A DNA stretch of 64,000 nucleotides from Allobosea sp. 117 (GTDB taxonomy: Bacteria; Pseudomonadota; Alphaproteobacteria; Rhizobiales; Xanthobacteraceae): the NCBI RefSeq assembly GCF_000702305.1, contig NZ_JNLC01000014.1, forward strand, positions 310,001 to 374,000, read 5' to 3'. Both the position numbers and the translations under genes were made by a program. This document shows positions 21,198 to 32,589 of the stretch, in pieces. Position 1 is the first letter of the stretch, and each line of letters begins with the position of its first letter. The notes under the pieces are model-generated. The model was not told the origin of the DNA, did no database searches, and saw nothing but the letters and a program-made list of their open reading frames with translations.

Positions 21198-21367
21198 CCG
21201 CCACATAAATCGTTCCAAGCTGATCCGAGCCTCCTGCGGCGATCACGGTCGGCCGCAATGTTCTCCTCTGTGCCCCATGCGGCGCAGCGGAACGGCGGAG
21301 CGTCGCGATCGGGAACGGGCGGCCTGAACAGCACCATCCACCTTTGCCGCAACAGCGGGAGTTCGCC

Positions 21368-22867
21368 ATGTTCAAACCGGAAGATGTTCAGCCCACGGGT
21401 CGAGGTGCGCTCGCGCCGATCTGCGCCGAGGCCTCCGGGGCACGCCCGGGTTCGGACTCCTCGCACCGCGAGGCATGGGACCGGGTGCGCCGCCGCCTGC
21501 GCGCCGAGATCGGCGAGGAGGTCTATTCGAGCTGGTTCCCGCGCATCGCGCTCGACGGCATGGAGGGCAGCCTGGTGCAGCTCTCGGTGCCCACGCGCTT
21601 CCTGAAGACGTGGATCCAGCAACATTATGTCGAGCGCCTCGGCGAATTGTGGAGCGAGGAGGTGCCGGGCGCGCGCGTCGAGCTGATCGTGCGCACCGCG
21701 GTGATGCGCAACGGCGCCGCCGCCGCGCCGATCCGCGCCGTCACGCCCCGCCCGGCCGAGCCTCGCCGCGGCGAGGATGCCGGCCACGCCGCGGCGCCGC
21801 GCTCCGCAGCGCAGCCGGACGTCTCCGGCGGCTCGCCGCTCGACCCGCGCCTCTCCTTCGAGACCTACCGCATCGGCTCGTCGAACCGGCTTGCCCATGC
21901 CGCCGCGCTGAAGGTGGCGGAGGCGCCGCCCGGCGCCGGCGCGGTGTTCAACCCGCTCTATCTCCACGCCGCGGTCGGCCTCGGCAAGACGCATCTCTTG
22001 CAGGCGATCGCCGGCGCGGGCGCGCAGAACGGCCGGCGTGTGGTCTACCTCACCGCCGAGCGCTTCATGTACGGCTTCGTGGCGGCGCTGAAGAACCAGT
22101 CCTCGCTCGCCTTCAAGGAGCAGTTGCGCGGCATCGACACGCTGGTGATCGACGATCTCCAGTTCCTGCAGGGCAAGAGCGTGCAGCAGGAATTCTGCCA
22201 CACGCTCAACGCGCTGATGGACACCGGCCGGCAGGTGGTGGTGGCCGCCGACCGGCCGCCGGCCGAGCTCGACGCGCTGGAGGAGCGGGTTCGCTCGCGC
22301 CTCGCCGGCGGGCTGGTGGTCGAGATCGCCCCGCTCGACGAGGAGCTGCGCCACGCCATCCTCTCGGCGCGCGTCGGCGCGCTCGCCCAGCAGCACCCCG
22401 GCTTCAACGTGCCGGCCGACGTGCTCTCCTTCATCGCGCGCAGTTGCGGCCAGAACGGGCGCGACCTCGACGGCGCGCTGAACCGCATCCTGGCGCACAA
22501 CCAGCTCACCTCCCGTGCCATCACGCTGGAGATGGCGGAGAACGCTGTGCGCGACCTGGTGCGCTCCAGCGAGCCGCGCCGGGTGCGGGTGGACGACATC
22601 CTGCGGGTGGTGGCCAAGCACTACAACGTGACGCGCGCCGACATCCTCTCCCAGCGCCGCACCGCCAATGTGGTGAAGCCGCGTCAGGTGGCGATGTATC
22701 TCGCCAAGACGCTCACCCTGCGCTCGCTGCCCGAGATCGGCCGGCGCTTCGGCGGGCGCGACCACACCACGGTGCTGCACGCCGTGCGCAAGATCGAGGG
22801 GCTGGTCGGCAGCGACCGCGCGCTCGCCGACGAGGTCGAGGCGCTGAAGCGGCTGGTCAACGAGTAG
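21368..22867 (+). CDS. dnaA: Chromosomal replication initiator protein DnaA
   Basis: AAA+ initiator that binds DnaA boxes and melts the origin. The protein is 499 aa from ATG 21368 (GGGAG 7 nt upstream). Domain I (about 38–100) contains [14 protein letters not shown]; the linker is proline/alanine-rich. The ATPase domain has Walker [10 protein letters not shown] and Walker [10 protein letters not shown]. Domain IV carries the DNA-binding signature [17 protein letters not shown] near the C-terminus. It heads the dnaA–dnaN–recF–gyrB block. Confidence 0.98.
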   Translation: MFKPEDVQPTGRGALAPICAEASGARPGSDSSHREAWDRVRRRLRAEIGEEVYSSWFPRIALDGMEGSLVQLSVPTRFLKTWIQQHYVERLGELWSEEVPGARVELIVRTAVMRNGAAAAPIRAVTPRPAEPRRGEDAGHAAAPRSAAQPDVSGGSPLDPRLSFETYRIGSSNRLAHAAALKVAEAPPGAGAVFNPLYLHAAVGLGKTHLLQAIAGAGAQNGRRVVYLTAERFMYGFVAALKNQSSLAFKEQLRGIDTLVIDDLQFLQGKSVQQEFCHTLNALMDTGRQVVVAADRPPAELDALEERVRSRLAGGLVVEIAPLDEELRHAILSARVGALAQQHPGFNVPADVLSFIARSCGQNGRDLDGALNRILAHNQLTSRAITLEMAENAVRDLVRSSEPRRVRVDDILRVVAKHYNVTRADILSQRRTANVVKPRQVAMYLAKTLTLRSLPEIGRRFGGRDHTTVLHAVRKIEGLVGSDRALADEVEALKRLVNE

Positions 22868-23067
22868 TTTCCCCGCTCATCCCGCAATTTTCCCCATCTT
22901 AGGGGCGGCCCGGTGCCGCCCTGCCCTTGCGCTGCACCCAATCGGACGGCAATGTCGTCGGCCCGGCGGCGCGCCCGCGCCGCCCGCCGGGGCGCGATGA
23001 GGCTGCGCCGGCTTCGTCCGCGCCCCGCGCGTCCTCCTGTTCCCTTAAGCGTCCGGGTGTCGCGGCC

Positions 23068-24183
23068 ATGAAGGTCACTGTCGAGCGGGCCGAGCTGCTC
23101 AAGTCTCTCGCCCATGTCCACCGTGTCGTCGAGCGGCGCAACACCATACCGATTCTCGCCAATGTGCTGATCCGCACCGATGCGCGCGGCCTCGCCCTGA
23201 AGGCGACCGACCTCGATATCGAGATCGTCGAGACGCTGCCCGCCGAGGTGGCGCAGGAAGGCGCCACGACGGTGCCGGCCCACACGCTCTACGACATCGT
23301 GCGCAAGCTGCCCGAGGGCTCGCAGGTGCAGATCGAGACCTCCGGCGACCGCGGCACGCTGACCGTGCGCGCCGGACGCTCGCGCTTCGCGCTGCAGACC
23401 CTGCCCGAGAGCGACTTCCCGGACCTCGCCGCCGGCGAGATGAGCCACCGCTTCACCCTGCCGGCCGGCGAACTGAAGCGCCTCGTCGACAAGACGCAGT
23501 TCGCCATCTCGACGGAAGAGACGCGCTATTATCTCAATGGCATCTATCTGCACGTCGCCGAGGCGAGCGGCCCGGTGCTGCGGGCGGTGGCGACCGACGG
23601 CCATCGCCTCGCCCAGGCGCAGACCGAGGCGCCGGCGGGCGCCGCCGGCATGCCGGGCGTGATCGTGCCGCGCAAGGCGGTGGCCGAGATCCAGCGCCTC
23701 GCCGAGGATGCCGAGGCCGAGGTCACGGTGGAGCTCTCGACCGCCAAGATCCGCATCTCGCTCGATCGCGTGGTGCTGACCTCGAAGCTGATCGACGGCA
23801 CCTTCCCCGATTATGGCCGGGTCATCCCGCTCGCCAACGACAAGACGCTGGTGGTCGACAAGGCGGACTTCGCCGCCGCCGTGGACCGCGTGTCCACGGT
23901 CGCCAGCGAGCGCGGGCGCGCGGTGAAGCTCTCGCTCGCCGACGGCCGGCTCACGCTGTCGGTGACGAATCCCGATTCCGGCAGCGCGACCGAGGAGATC
24001 GAGGTCGAATACGCGGCCGAGCCGCTCGATATCGGCTTCAACAGCCGCTACCTGCTCGACATCACCTCGCAGATCGAAGGCGGCACCGCCGAGCTGAAGC
24101 TCGCCGATCCGGGCTCTCCCACGCTGGTGCAGGACCCCGAACGGCGCGGCGCGCTCTACGTCCTGATGCCGATGCGAGTGTGA
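23068..24183 (+). CDS. dnaN: DNA polymerase III beta subunit (sliding clamp)
   Basis: Ring-shaped processivity clamp for the replicative polymerase. From ATG 23068 it is 371 aa with three repeated clamp domains. The start MKVTVERAELLKSLAHVHRV and the end YVLMPMRV are characteristic. An upstream open extension to 22927 (TTG) is low-complexity and was not used. It lies 200 bp after dnaA, and its stop overlaps the recF start. Confidence 0.98.
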   Translation: MKVTVERAELLKSLAHVHRVVERRNTIPILANVLIRTDARGLALKATDLDIEIVETLPAEVAQEGATTVPAHTLYDIVRKLPEGSQVQIETSGDRGTLTVRAGRSRFALQTLPESDFPDLAAGEMSHRFTLPAGELKRLVDKTQFAISTEETRYYLNGIYLHVAEASGPVLRAVATDGHRLAQAQTEAPAGAAGMPGVIVPRKAVAEIQRLAEDAEAEVTVELSTAKIRISLDRVVLTSKLIDGTFPDYGRVIPLANDKTLVVDKADFAAAVDRVSTVASERGRAVKLSLADGRLTLSVTNPDSGSATEEIEVEYAAEPLDIGFNSRYLLDITSQIEGGTAELKLADPGSPTLVQDPERRGALYVLMPMRV

Positions 24184-25355
24184 ATCCGGCGCGTGTGAGC
24201 CCGCCACCTGCCCGGGTCGTCCGGCTGCGGCTGACGCATTTCCGCAGCTATGCACAGGCCGAGCTGACGGCGGGCGCCGGTCCGGTCGTGCTGACCGGAC
24301 CGAACGGCGCCGGCAAGACCAATCTCCTGGAAGCGATCTCGCTGCTCGCGCCCGGCCGCGGCCTCAGGCGCGCTGTGCTCGGCGACCTCGCCGCGCGCGA
24401 CGCGGAAGGCCATTCGGCCGGTTCCTGGGCGGTGGCGGCGACTGTCGAGGGCGCCTATGGCGAGGTGACGCTCGGCACCGGCGTGGAGGCGGAGGATGGT
24501 GCCGAGGCGCCGCGCGCGCGCCGCTGCCGCATCGACCGCGAGCCGGTCGGCTCGGCGGCCGCCTTCGCCGATCACGTGCGCGTCGTCTGGCTGACGCCGG
24601 ACATGGACGGCCTGTTCACCGGCCCGCCCGGCGAGCGGCGGCGCTTCCTCGACCGGCTGGTGTTGGCGGTCGACGCCGAGCACGGGGCGCGGGTAAACGC
24701 GCTGGAACGGGCGCTGCGTGCGCGCAACCGCCTGCTCGAGGAGGGCGTGGCGGACGGGCGCTATCTCGACGCGGTCGAGCAGGAGCTCGCCGCCCTCGCC
24801 ATCGCGGTGGCGGCGGCGCGGCTCGAAGCCGTGCAACGGCTCGCCGCCGGCATCGGGGCGGGGCGGGACGACGCCTCCCCCTTCCCCTGGGCGACGGTCG
24901 CGCTCGACGGGGCGGTGGAGCGCGAGCTCGCGCGCCACCCGGCGACGCTGGTCGAGGACGACTACCGTGCCGCGCTGCGGGCCGCGCGCGGGCGCGACCG
25001 CGTCGCCGGGCGCACGCTCGAAGGCCCCCACCTCACCGATTTCATCGTCGGCCACGGCCCCAAGGCCATCCCCGCCGCGCAGGGCTCGACCGGCGAGCAG
25101 AAGGCGCTGCTGATCGGCCTCGCCCTCGCCCATGCCCGCCTCGTCGGCGAGATGGCCGGGCGCGTGCCGGTTATGCTGCTCGACGATGTGGTCGCCTATC
25201 TCGACCCGTCGCGACGGGCAGCGCTGTTCGCGGCGCTGGAGGCGCTCGGCGCGCAGGTGTGGCTGACCGGCGCCGACCCCTCCGCCTTCGAGGCGCTGGA
25301 GGAGCGCGCCGAGTGCTTCGCGGTCAGTCCGGGCCGCGTTGAGCGCATGCCGTGA
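24180..25355 (+). CDS. recF: DNA replication and repair protein RecF
   Basis: SMC-like ATPase that loads RecA at gaps and stalled forks. The protein is 391 aa with Walker A GPNGAGKTNLLEA at about residues 40–52, signature GSTGEQKALLIGL and Walker B MLLDDVVAYLD. The GTG start at 24180 overlaps the dnaN stop (GTGTGA). A second GTG at 24195 is equally near the first conserved block RLRLTHFRSY, so the exact start is uncertain. Confidence 0.96.
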   Translation: MNPARVSPPPARVVRLRLTHFRSYAQAELTAGAGPVVLTGPNGAGKTNLLEAISLLAPGRGLRRAVLGDLAARDAEGHSAGSWAVAATVEGAYGEVTLGTGVEAEDGAEAPRARRCRIDREPVGSAAAFADHVRVVWLTPDMDGLFTGPPGERRRFLDRLVLAVDAEHGARVNALERALRARNRLLEEGVADGRYLDAVEQELAALAIAVAAARLEAVQRLAAGIGAGRDDASPFPWATVALDGAVERELARHPATLVEDDYRAALRAARGRDRVAGRTLEGPHLTDFIVGHGPKAIPAAQGSTGEQKALLIGLALAHARLVGEMAGRVPVMLLDDVVAYLDPSRRAALFAALEALGAQVWLTGADPSAFEALEERAECFAVSPGRVERMP

Positions 25356-25520
25356 ACCCGGGCGGCGCCTGCGGCATAGCATCACCATCGAGCGAGCGCG
25401 CCTTGACTTCTCGCGCATGCGCGCGCACGTAGAGGGCACGCATGATGGACGCTCAGGCGTCCCGCGTGGCGTGCCATCCCCCCGCCCCGCCGCCACGAAA
25501 TGAACGCGCGGATGCGCTAG

Positions 25521-28004
<2,484 letters not shown>

Positions 28005-28089
28005 GGCTATGCATGGCGTGATCGGAAAGCGTACGCAATCTTGACGACACATCTTTTGCGTGCATCCCTAATGGGTACGGGGATGCAGC

Positions 28090-29226
28090 ATGGCGACGCG
28101 CGACGAATTCCGTTCAAGTCTTATTGAGTTCGGCAAGCGGGCATTGAAGGTCCGCGATCACCTCAAGAACGAGGAAGCGACCAAGGTCGCGTTGATCCTG
28201 CCGTTCATCGCCCTTCTGGGTTTCGACGACCGCGACCCAACCGAGGTCGCGGCCGAGCATGCGGCGGATTTTTCCGAGAAGTACCGAAACCGCGTTGACT
28301 ACGCGATCCTTCAGGACATGCGCCCAATCATCGCCATCGAGTGCAAATGCCTCGGCAACGGCAAGAAGGACGATCGCGGGCAGCTCAAGGCTTATTTCAA
28401 CGCGTCGCGCACGGTGAAGCTCGGCATCCTCACCGATGGCTTCCTCTATGAGTTCTTCGTCGACTCCGAAGAACCCAACCTCATGGATGACGAGCCGTTC
28501 CTCACCCTCAATGTCGAGGATCTGGCCAAAGGGCAGATCTCCGACACGCTGCTGGACGGGCTCTTCGCCCTCACCAAGGGGCGCTTTGACGCCGAGACGA
28601 TTGGCGAGAACGCTCGCCGTAGCCTCGTGCACCGGGCCTTCTTCGACTATCTCACTGCCCAGTTCACCAACCCCTCGATGGAGTTCACCCGCTTCCTGCT
28701 CCGGGAAAATGACATCAAGCATGTGCGCACACACGCCATGGACGCCTATCGCGCAATTACCAAAGCGGCGCTGAACGACACCTTCAACGCCAATGTGCTG
28801 CGCAAACTGGAGATCGTCGACAAGGCCGTGCCGAACCATCTTCCGCTCACCACGGAGCCCAACGCGGCGGCCGCAGAGACGGCAGGAAAGGAGCACGAGA
28901 TCACCACGACGCCGGTGGAACTCGCGGCCTTCGAGAGCGTCCGCCGACGACTTGCGTTCCTCTCGGCCGGCAACCCGGCACTGTTCGACTGCATCGACCA
29001 GATCAAGTACCGCGATTATCAGGGCAAGATGGCGGTATTCTACGGCCTCGAACGAAAGGGTCGGCTGCTCGATATCGTCGAGCAGCGTGATGGAACGATA
29101 CGTTTCGTATTCTTCGACGGCGGCGAACGGGATGCGGTAGCCGACCTAGCCGCTCAGGATGAACGCCTGTTCGGTATCTTCCGCCGGCGCGTGGATGAAC
29201 TGGCGCGGCAGAGGGCCGAAGCCTGA
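28090..29226 (+). CDS. Orphan type I restriction enzyme HsdR N-terminal-like nuclease protein
   Basis: A 378-aa protein whose first ~180 residues resemble the HsdR_N nuclease domain of type I restriction enzymes. A PD-(D/E)xK pattern is visible as D70 (RVDYAIL) and E84-C-K86 (IAIECKCLG), with an upstream acidic NEEATK at 27–32. The helicase part of a real HsdR is absent and no HsdM or HsdS gene is adjacent. The C-terminal half has a further domain (about 280–370) that I do not recognise. Homologues are scattered as stand-alone genes. A role in defence or DNA processing is inference. It sits between gyrB and a small envelope-gene pair, which suggests an insertion into a conserved region. Confidence 0.72.
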   Translation: MATRDEFRSSLIEFGKRALKVRDHLKNEEATKVALILPFIALLGFDDRDPTEVAAEHAADFSEKYRNRVDYAILQDMRPIIAIECKCLGNGKKDDRGQLKAYFNASRTVKLGILTDGFLYEFFVDSEEPNLMDDEPFLTLNVEDLAKGQISDTLLDGLFALTKGRFDAETIGENARRSLVHRAFFDYLTAQFTNPSMEFTRFLLRENDIKHVRTHAMDAYRAITKAALNDTFNANVLRKLEIVDKAVPNHLPLTTEPNAAAAETAGKEHEITTTPVELAAFESVRRRLAFLSAGNPALFDCIDQIKYRDYQGKMAVFYGLERKGRLLDIVEQRDGTIRFVFFDGGERDAVADLAAQDERLFGIFRRRVDELARQRAEA

Positions 29227-29331
29227 TCCCTGCCGGACGCAACCCGCTGGCGAAGATGTGAGGCCCCGAGGGCGGCATCGACGCGGCATCGGGCGTAGTC
29301 TCCCATCCTTACGCAGCGAGAGGAGCACGCC

Positions 29332-29772
29332 ATGCCGTCCCTGACCGCGCCGAAGTCTTTCACGTCTCTCCCCGGCCGCGCGCTTGTCGCCGCGCTCGTC
29401 GCCGGCCCGATGCTCGCCGCGACGATGATGGCCGCGACGATGCCCACCCCTGCCTTCGCGCATCACGGCTGGTCCTGGGCCGATGGCGCGCAGATGACGC
29501 TCACGGGCACCATCAAGACCATCTCCATGGCGCCGCCGCATCCGACGCTGCACGTCACCGCGGCCGATGGCACAGTGTGGCAGGTCGACCTCGGCAATCC
29601 GCGCCAGACTGAGGCCTCCGGCTTCACCGGCACGACGGCCAAGGTCGGCGATGCCATCACCGTGCTCGGCAACCGCAACCAGGACCACGCCAAGGCGCAT
29701 ATGAAGGCGGTGCGCATCACCATCGCCGGCAAGAATTACGACCTTTATCCGGAGCGGATCGGCACCAACTGA
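29332..29772 (+). CDS. Secreted DUF6152-family protein
   Basis: A 146-aa exported protein with a long signal peptide (about 1–44, ending TPAFA) followed by the family hallmark HHGWSWAD at the mature N-terminus, so after cleavage the chain would start with or near His-His. The rest is a small beta-rich domain (LTGTIKTISMAPPHPTLHV). Function is unknown; an N-terminal His pair raises the possibility of metal binding. It has a good ribosome-binding site (AGGAG) and is followed after 10 bp by a membrane-protein gene, probably its partner. Confidence 0.75.
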   Translation: MPSLTAPKSFTSLPGRALVAALVAGPMLAATMMAATMPTPAFAHHGWSWADGAQMTLTGTIKTISMAPPHPTLHVTAADGTVWQVDLGNPRQTEASGFTGTTAKVGDAITVLGNRNQDHAKAHMKAVRITIAGKNYDLYPERIGTN

Positions 29773-29782
29773 CGCCGCCCCG

Positions 29783-30262
29783 ATGGAGCTTCTCGACTGG
29801 CTCGCCTCGTGGCTCGCCTCCTGGCCCGGAGCCACGTGGCTGCGCGGCTCGGGCACGGCCTATCTCGTCGTCAACGCCGCGCATATCCTCGGCATCGGGC
29901 TCATTCTCGGCGCCATATTGCCGCTCGACGCGCGGCTCATGGGGATCGGGCGGGCGCCGCTCGGCGTCGTCGGCCCGCTGCTGTCGCGCGCCGCGGCGGT
30001 CGGCGTCGGGCTCGCGCTCCTCACCGGATTCTGGCTGTTCACGGTGCGCCCCATCCACTACGCCGGAAACGCGGCCTTCCTCGCCAAGCTTGCCCTCGTC
30101 GCCCTCGCCCTCGTCAATGTCGCGATCCAGCACGCCAATCCCGCCTATCGGCGGGCGCTGGCCGGCGGCGCGGTCTCGGTCGGGGTCAGGACGAGCGCGG
30201 CGGCCTCCGCCCTGCTGTGGCTCGCCGCGCTGCTGGCCGGACGATGGATCGGCTTTCTGTAA
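29783..30262 (+). CDS. Four-helix integral membrane protein (DUF6644/DUF2214-like)
   Basis: A 159-aa protein with four hydrophobic helices at about 25–47, 64–84, 96–114 and 136–156. Helix 1 contains a conserved-looking AAHILGIGLILG, and helices 2–3 flank TVRPIHYAGNAAF. The His residues in the helices and the four-helix layout recall small cytochrome-b/CopD-like membrane proteins, but this is speculative. It is cotranscribed with the DUF6152 gene (10-bp gap). I cannot assign a function. Confidence 0.65.
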   Translation: MELLDWLASWLASWPGATWLRGSGTAYLVVNAAHILGIGLILGAILPLDARLMGIGRAPLGVVGPLLSRAAAVGVGLALLTGFWLFTVRPIHYAGNAAFLAKLALVALALVNVAIQHANPAYRRALAGGAVSVGVRTSAAASALLWLAALLAGRWIGFL

Positions 30263-30359
30263 GGCACAGGCCGCGTGACGGACGCGCGGCGGAATCCACT
30301 TCCCCGCAAAACGCTTCTAGAGTGCGGCCGCTTCCCTCCTTCGCGAGTCGCATGCCGTC

Positions 30360-32045
30360 ATGACCGAAGCCCGCCTCCCCGCCCGCACCGGCGCCCGCCT
30401 CCTCGTCGACGCTCTGATCGCCAACGGCGTCACCCGCGCCTTCGGCGTGCCGGGCGAGAGCTATCTCGACGTGCTCGACGCCATGTCGGACACCGAGATC
30501 GACTTCGTGGTGTGCCGGCAGGAGGGCGGCGCGGCGATCATGGCGGAGGCGATGGGCAAGCTGACCGGCCGGCCGGGCATCTGCTTCGTCACGCGCGGGC
30601 CGGGCGCGACCAATGCCAGCGCCGGCGTGCACATCGCGCAGCAGGATTCGACGCCGATGATCCTGTTCGTTGGCCAGATCGGCCGCTCCATGCGCGGACG
30701 CGAGGCGTTCCAGGAAGTCGACTACCGCGCGGTGTTCGGCACGCTCGCCAAATGGGCGGTGGAGATCGACCAGGCGGCACGGGTGCCGGAAGTCGTCGCG
30801 CGTGCCTTCAGGGTGGCGATGCAGGGGCGCCCCGGTCCGGTGGTGGTGGCGCTGCCGGAGGACATGCTGAGCGAGATGGCGCATGTGCCCGACGCCCCGC
30901 CCGTCGAGCCCGCCGAGACCTGGCCGGGCCTCACCGACATGATGCGGCTGCAGAAGCTGCTGTGGCAGGCGAGGCAGCCGATCCTTGTCGTCGGTGGCAG
31001 CCGCTGGGACCCGAAATCGGTGGCGAGCCTCACGCGCTTCGCCGAGCGCTTCGACCTGCCGGTGGCGGCGAGCTTCCGCCGGCAGATGCTTTTTCCCGCC
31101 GACCACCCCTGCTATGCCGGCGATGTCGGGCTCGGCATCAATCCGAAGCTGCTGGCGCGGCTGAAGGAAGCCGATCTGGTGATCCTCGCCGGCGGGCGGC
31201 TCGGCGAGATTCCCTCGCAAAGCTATTCGCTCTACGGCATCCCCGATCCCGGCGTGACCATGGTGCATGTCCACGCCGATGCCGACGAGCTCGGCCGGGT
31301 CTACCAGCCGGCGCTCGCCATCAACGCGACGCCGGCCGCCTTCGCCGCCGCGCTCGAGGGCGTGCAGCCGCCGCAGGAGATCGTCTGGCGCGCCCGGCGC
31401 GAGGAGGCCCATGCCGACTACCTCGCCTGGAGCGAGCCGCCCTCAAATCCCGGCGCGGTGCAGATGGCGAGCCTCGTGCGGGCTCTGCGCGCGCTGCCGA
31501 AGGACACCGTGGTGTGCAACGGCGCCGGCAATTTCGCGACCTGGGTGCACCGCTTCCACCGCTTCCGCAGCTTCGGCTCGCAGCTCGCGCCGACCTCCGG
31601 CTCGATGGGCTACGGTCTGCCGGCGGCGGTGGCGGCGAAGCGCGCATATCCTGAGCGCACCGTGGTGGCGGTGTGCGGCGACGGCGACTTCCTCATGACG
31701 GGCCAAGAATTCGCGACCGCCGTGCAATATGGCGTGCCGTTCCTCGCGGTGGTCATCGACAACGGCATGTACGGCACCATACGCATGCATCAGGAGCGGG
31801 AATATCCGACCCGCGTCTTCGGCACCTCGCTGAAGAACCCGGATTTCGCCGCCTATGCGCGCGCCTTCGGCGGCTTCGGCATCACGGTCGAGACCGACGT
31901 GGAATTCGCGCCAGCGATCGCGGCGGCGCTCGCCTCCGGCCTGCCGGCCGTGGTGCATGTGAAGCTCGACCCGGAGGCGATCACACCGACGACAACGCTC
32001 ACCGCGCTTCGCGACAAGGCGCTGGCGGACCGCTCGGTGAGCTGA
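30360..32045 (+). CDS. Thiamine-diphosphate-dependent enzyme (acetolactate synthase/decarboxylase-like)
   Basis: A 561-aa ThDP enzyme with the three-domain IlvB/PDC layout. The ThDP-activating glutamate is E55 in VCRQEGGAAIMAEA; the ThDP/Mg2+ motif is VCGDGDFLMTG followed by IDNGMYGTIRMHQ in the C-terminal domain. It has no IlvN partner and lacks strong signatures of biosynthetic acetolactate synthase. Such stand-alone proteins are annotated only as thiamine pyrophosphate-binding proteins and may be 2-oxoacid decarboxylases or carboligases. It stands alone between the membrane-protein gene and a convergent cupin gene 16 bp away. Confidence 0.85.
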   Translation: MTEARLPARTGARLLVDALIANGVTRAFGVPGESYLDVLDAMSDTEIDFVVCRQEGGAAIMAEAMGKLTGRPGICFVTRGPGATNASAGVHIAQQDSTPMILFVGQIGRSMRGREAFQEVDYRAVFGTLAKWAVEIDQAARVPEVVARAFRVAMQGRPGPVVVALPEDMLSEMAHVPDAPPVEPAETWPGLTDMMRLQKLLWQARQPILVVGGSRWDPKSVASLTRFAERFDLPVAASFRRQMLFPADHPCYAGDVGLGINPKLLARLKEADLVILAGGRLGEIPSQSYSLYGIPDPGVTMVHVHADADELGRVYQPALAINATPAAFAAALEGVQPPQEIVWRARREEAHADYLAWSEPPSNPGAVQMASLVRALRALPKDTVVCNGAGNFATWVHRFHRFRSFGSQLAPTSGSMGYGLPAAVAAKRAYPERTVVAVCGDGDFLMTGQEFATAVQYGVPFLAVVIDNGMYGTIRMHQEREYPTRVFGTSLKNPDFAAYARAFGGFGITVETDVEFAPAIAAALASGLPAVVHVKLDPEAITPTTTLTALRDKALADRSVS

Positions 32046-32061
32046 GCGACAGAGCCGCCGC

Positions 32062-32559
32062 TCACCTCGGGGCTTTGTGGATGGGGTCGACCCAATAGAC
32101 CTCTTCCGGCTTCTCCACCGGATCGACGTTGGTGATGTTCACCACCACCGCCTCGTTGTCGGAGCGCACCAGCACGCATTCGAGCGGCTGGTCGGGATCG
32201 GCGTTGATCTCCTGATGCGGCACATAGGGCGGCACGAAGATGAAGTCGCCGGCCTCCGCCTCCGCGACATATTCCAGCCGGTCGCCCCAGCGCATGCGGG
32301 CGCGGCCGCGCACCACATAGATCACGCTCTCCAGCGCGCCATGATGGTGCACGCCGGTCTTGGCGTTGGGCTGGATGGTGACGGTGCCAGCCCAGATCTT
32401 CTGCGCGCCGACGCGGGCATGGTTGATCGCCGCCTGGCGGAACATGCCCGGCGTCTGGGCGGTATTGGAATCGAGCCGGTCGCCCTTGATGACGCGCACG
32501 CCGTCATGCTTCCAGCGATCGTCGCCGTGTTGCTCGGGGCCGTGGTGATGGTCCGACAT
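32062..32559 (-). CDS. Cupin domain protein
   Basis: A 165-aa single-domain cupin, so a small metal-binding beta-barrel. The first cupin motif is visible as GVHHHGALESVIYV with the usual His-x-His...Glu ligands, and the second includes FVPPYVPHQEIN with the distal His. The N-terminus is His-rich (SDHHHGPEQHGDD). Function cannot be deduced; cupins include dioxygenases, isomerases and sensors. It is 30 bp after the lysS gene on the same strand, so may be cotranscribed with it. Confidence 0.8.
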   Translation of the reverse strand: MSDHHHGPEQHGDDRWKHDGVRVIKGDRLDSNTAQTPGMFRQAAINHARVGAQKIWAGTVTIQPNAKTGVHHHGALESVIYVVRGRARMRWGDRLEYVAEAEAGDFIFVPPYVPHQEINADPDQPLECVLVRSDNEAVVVNITNVDPVEKPEEVYWVDPIHKAPR

Positions 32560-32589
32560 GCCGGTCCTCCTTCCTCGGCCCCGTCGCGC

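Larger units (their letters stand above)
20282..21367. other. Long, mostly non-coding region upstream of dnaA
   Basis: About 1.09 kb between the rpsT terminator and dnaA. The left part (20.3–20.75 kb) is GC-rich and holds a cluster of seven GANTC sites. The middle (about 20.76–21.0 kb) is clearly A+T-richer than the surroundings and contains no codon-biased frame. A small candidate gene (21021–21197) follows. ATCTCCACA at 20377–20385 matches the DnaA-box consensus at 7 of 9 positions; no perfect TTATCCACA box was found. It could contain the dnaA promoter and part of an origin. Confidence 0.55.
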
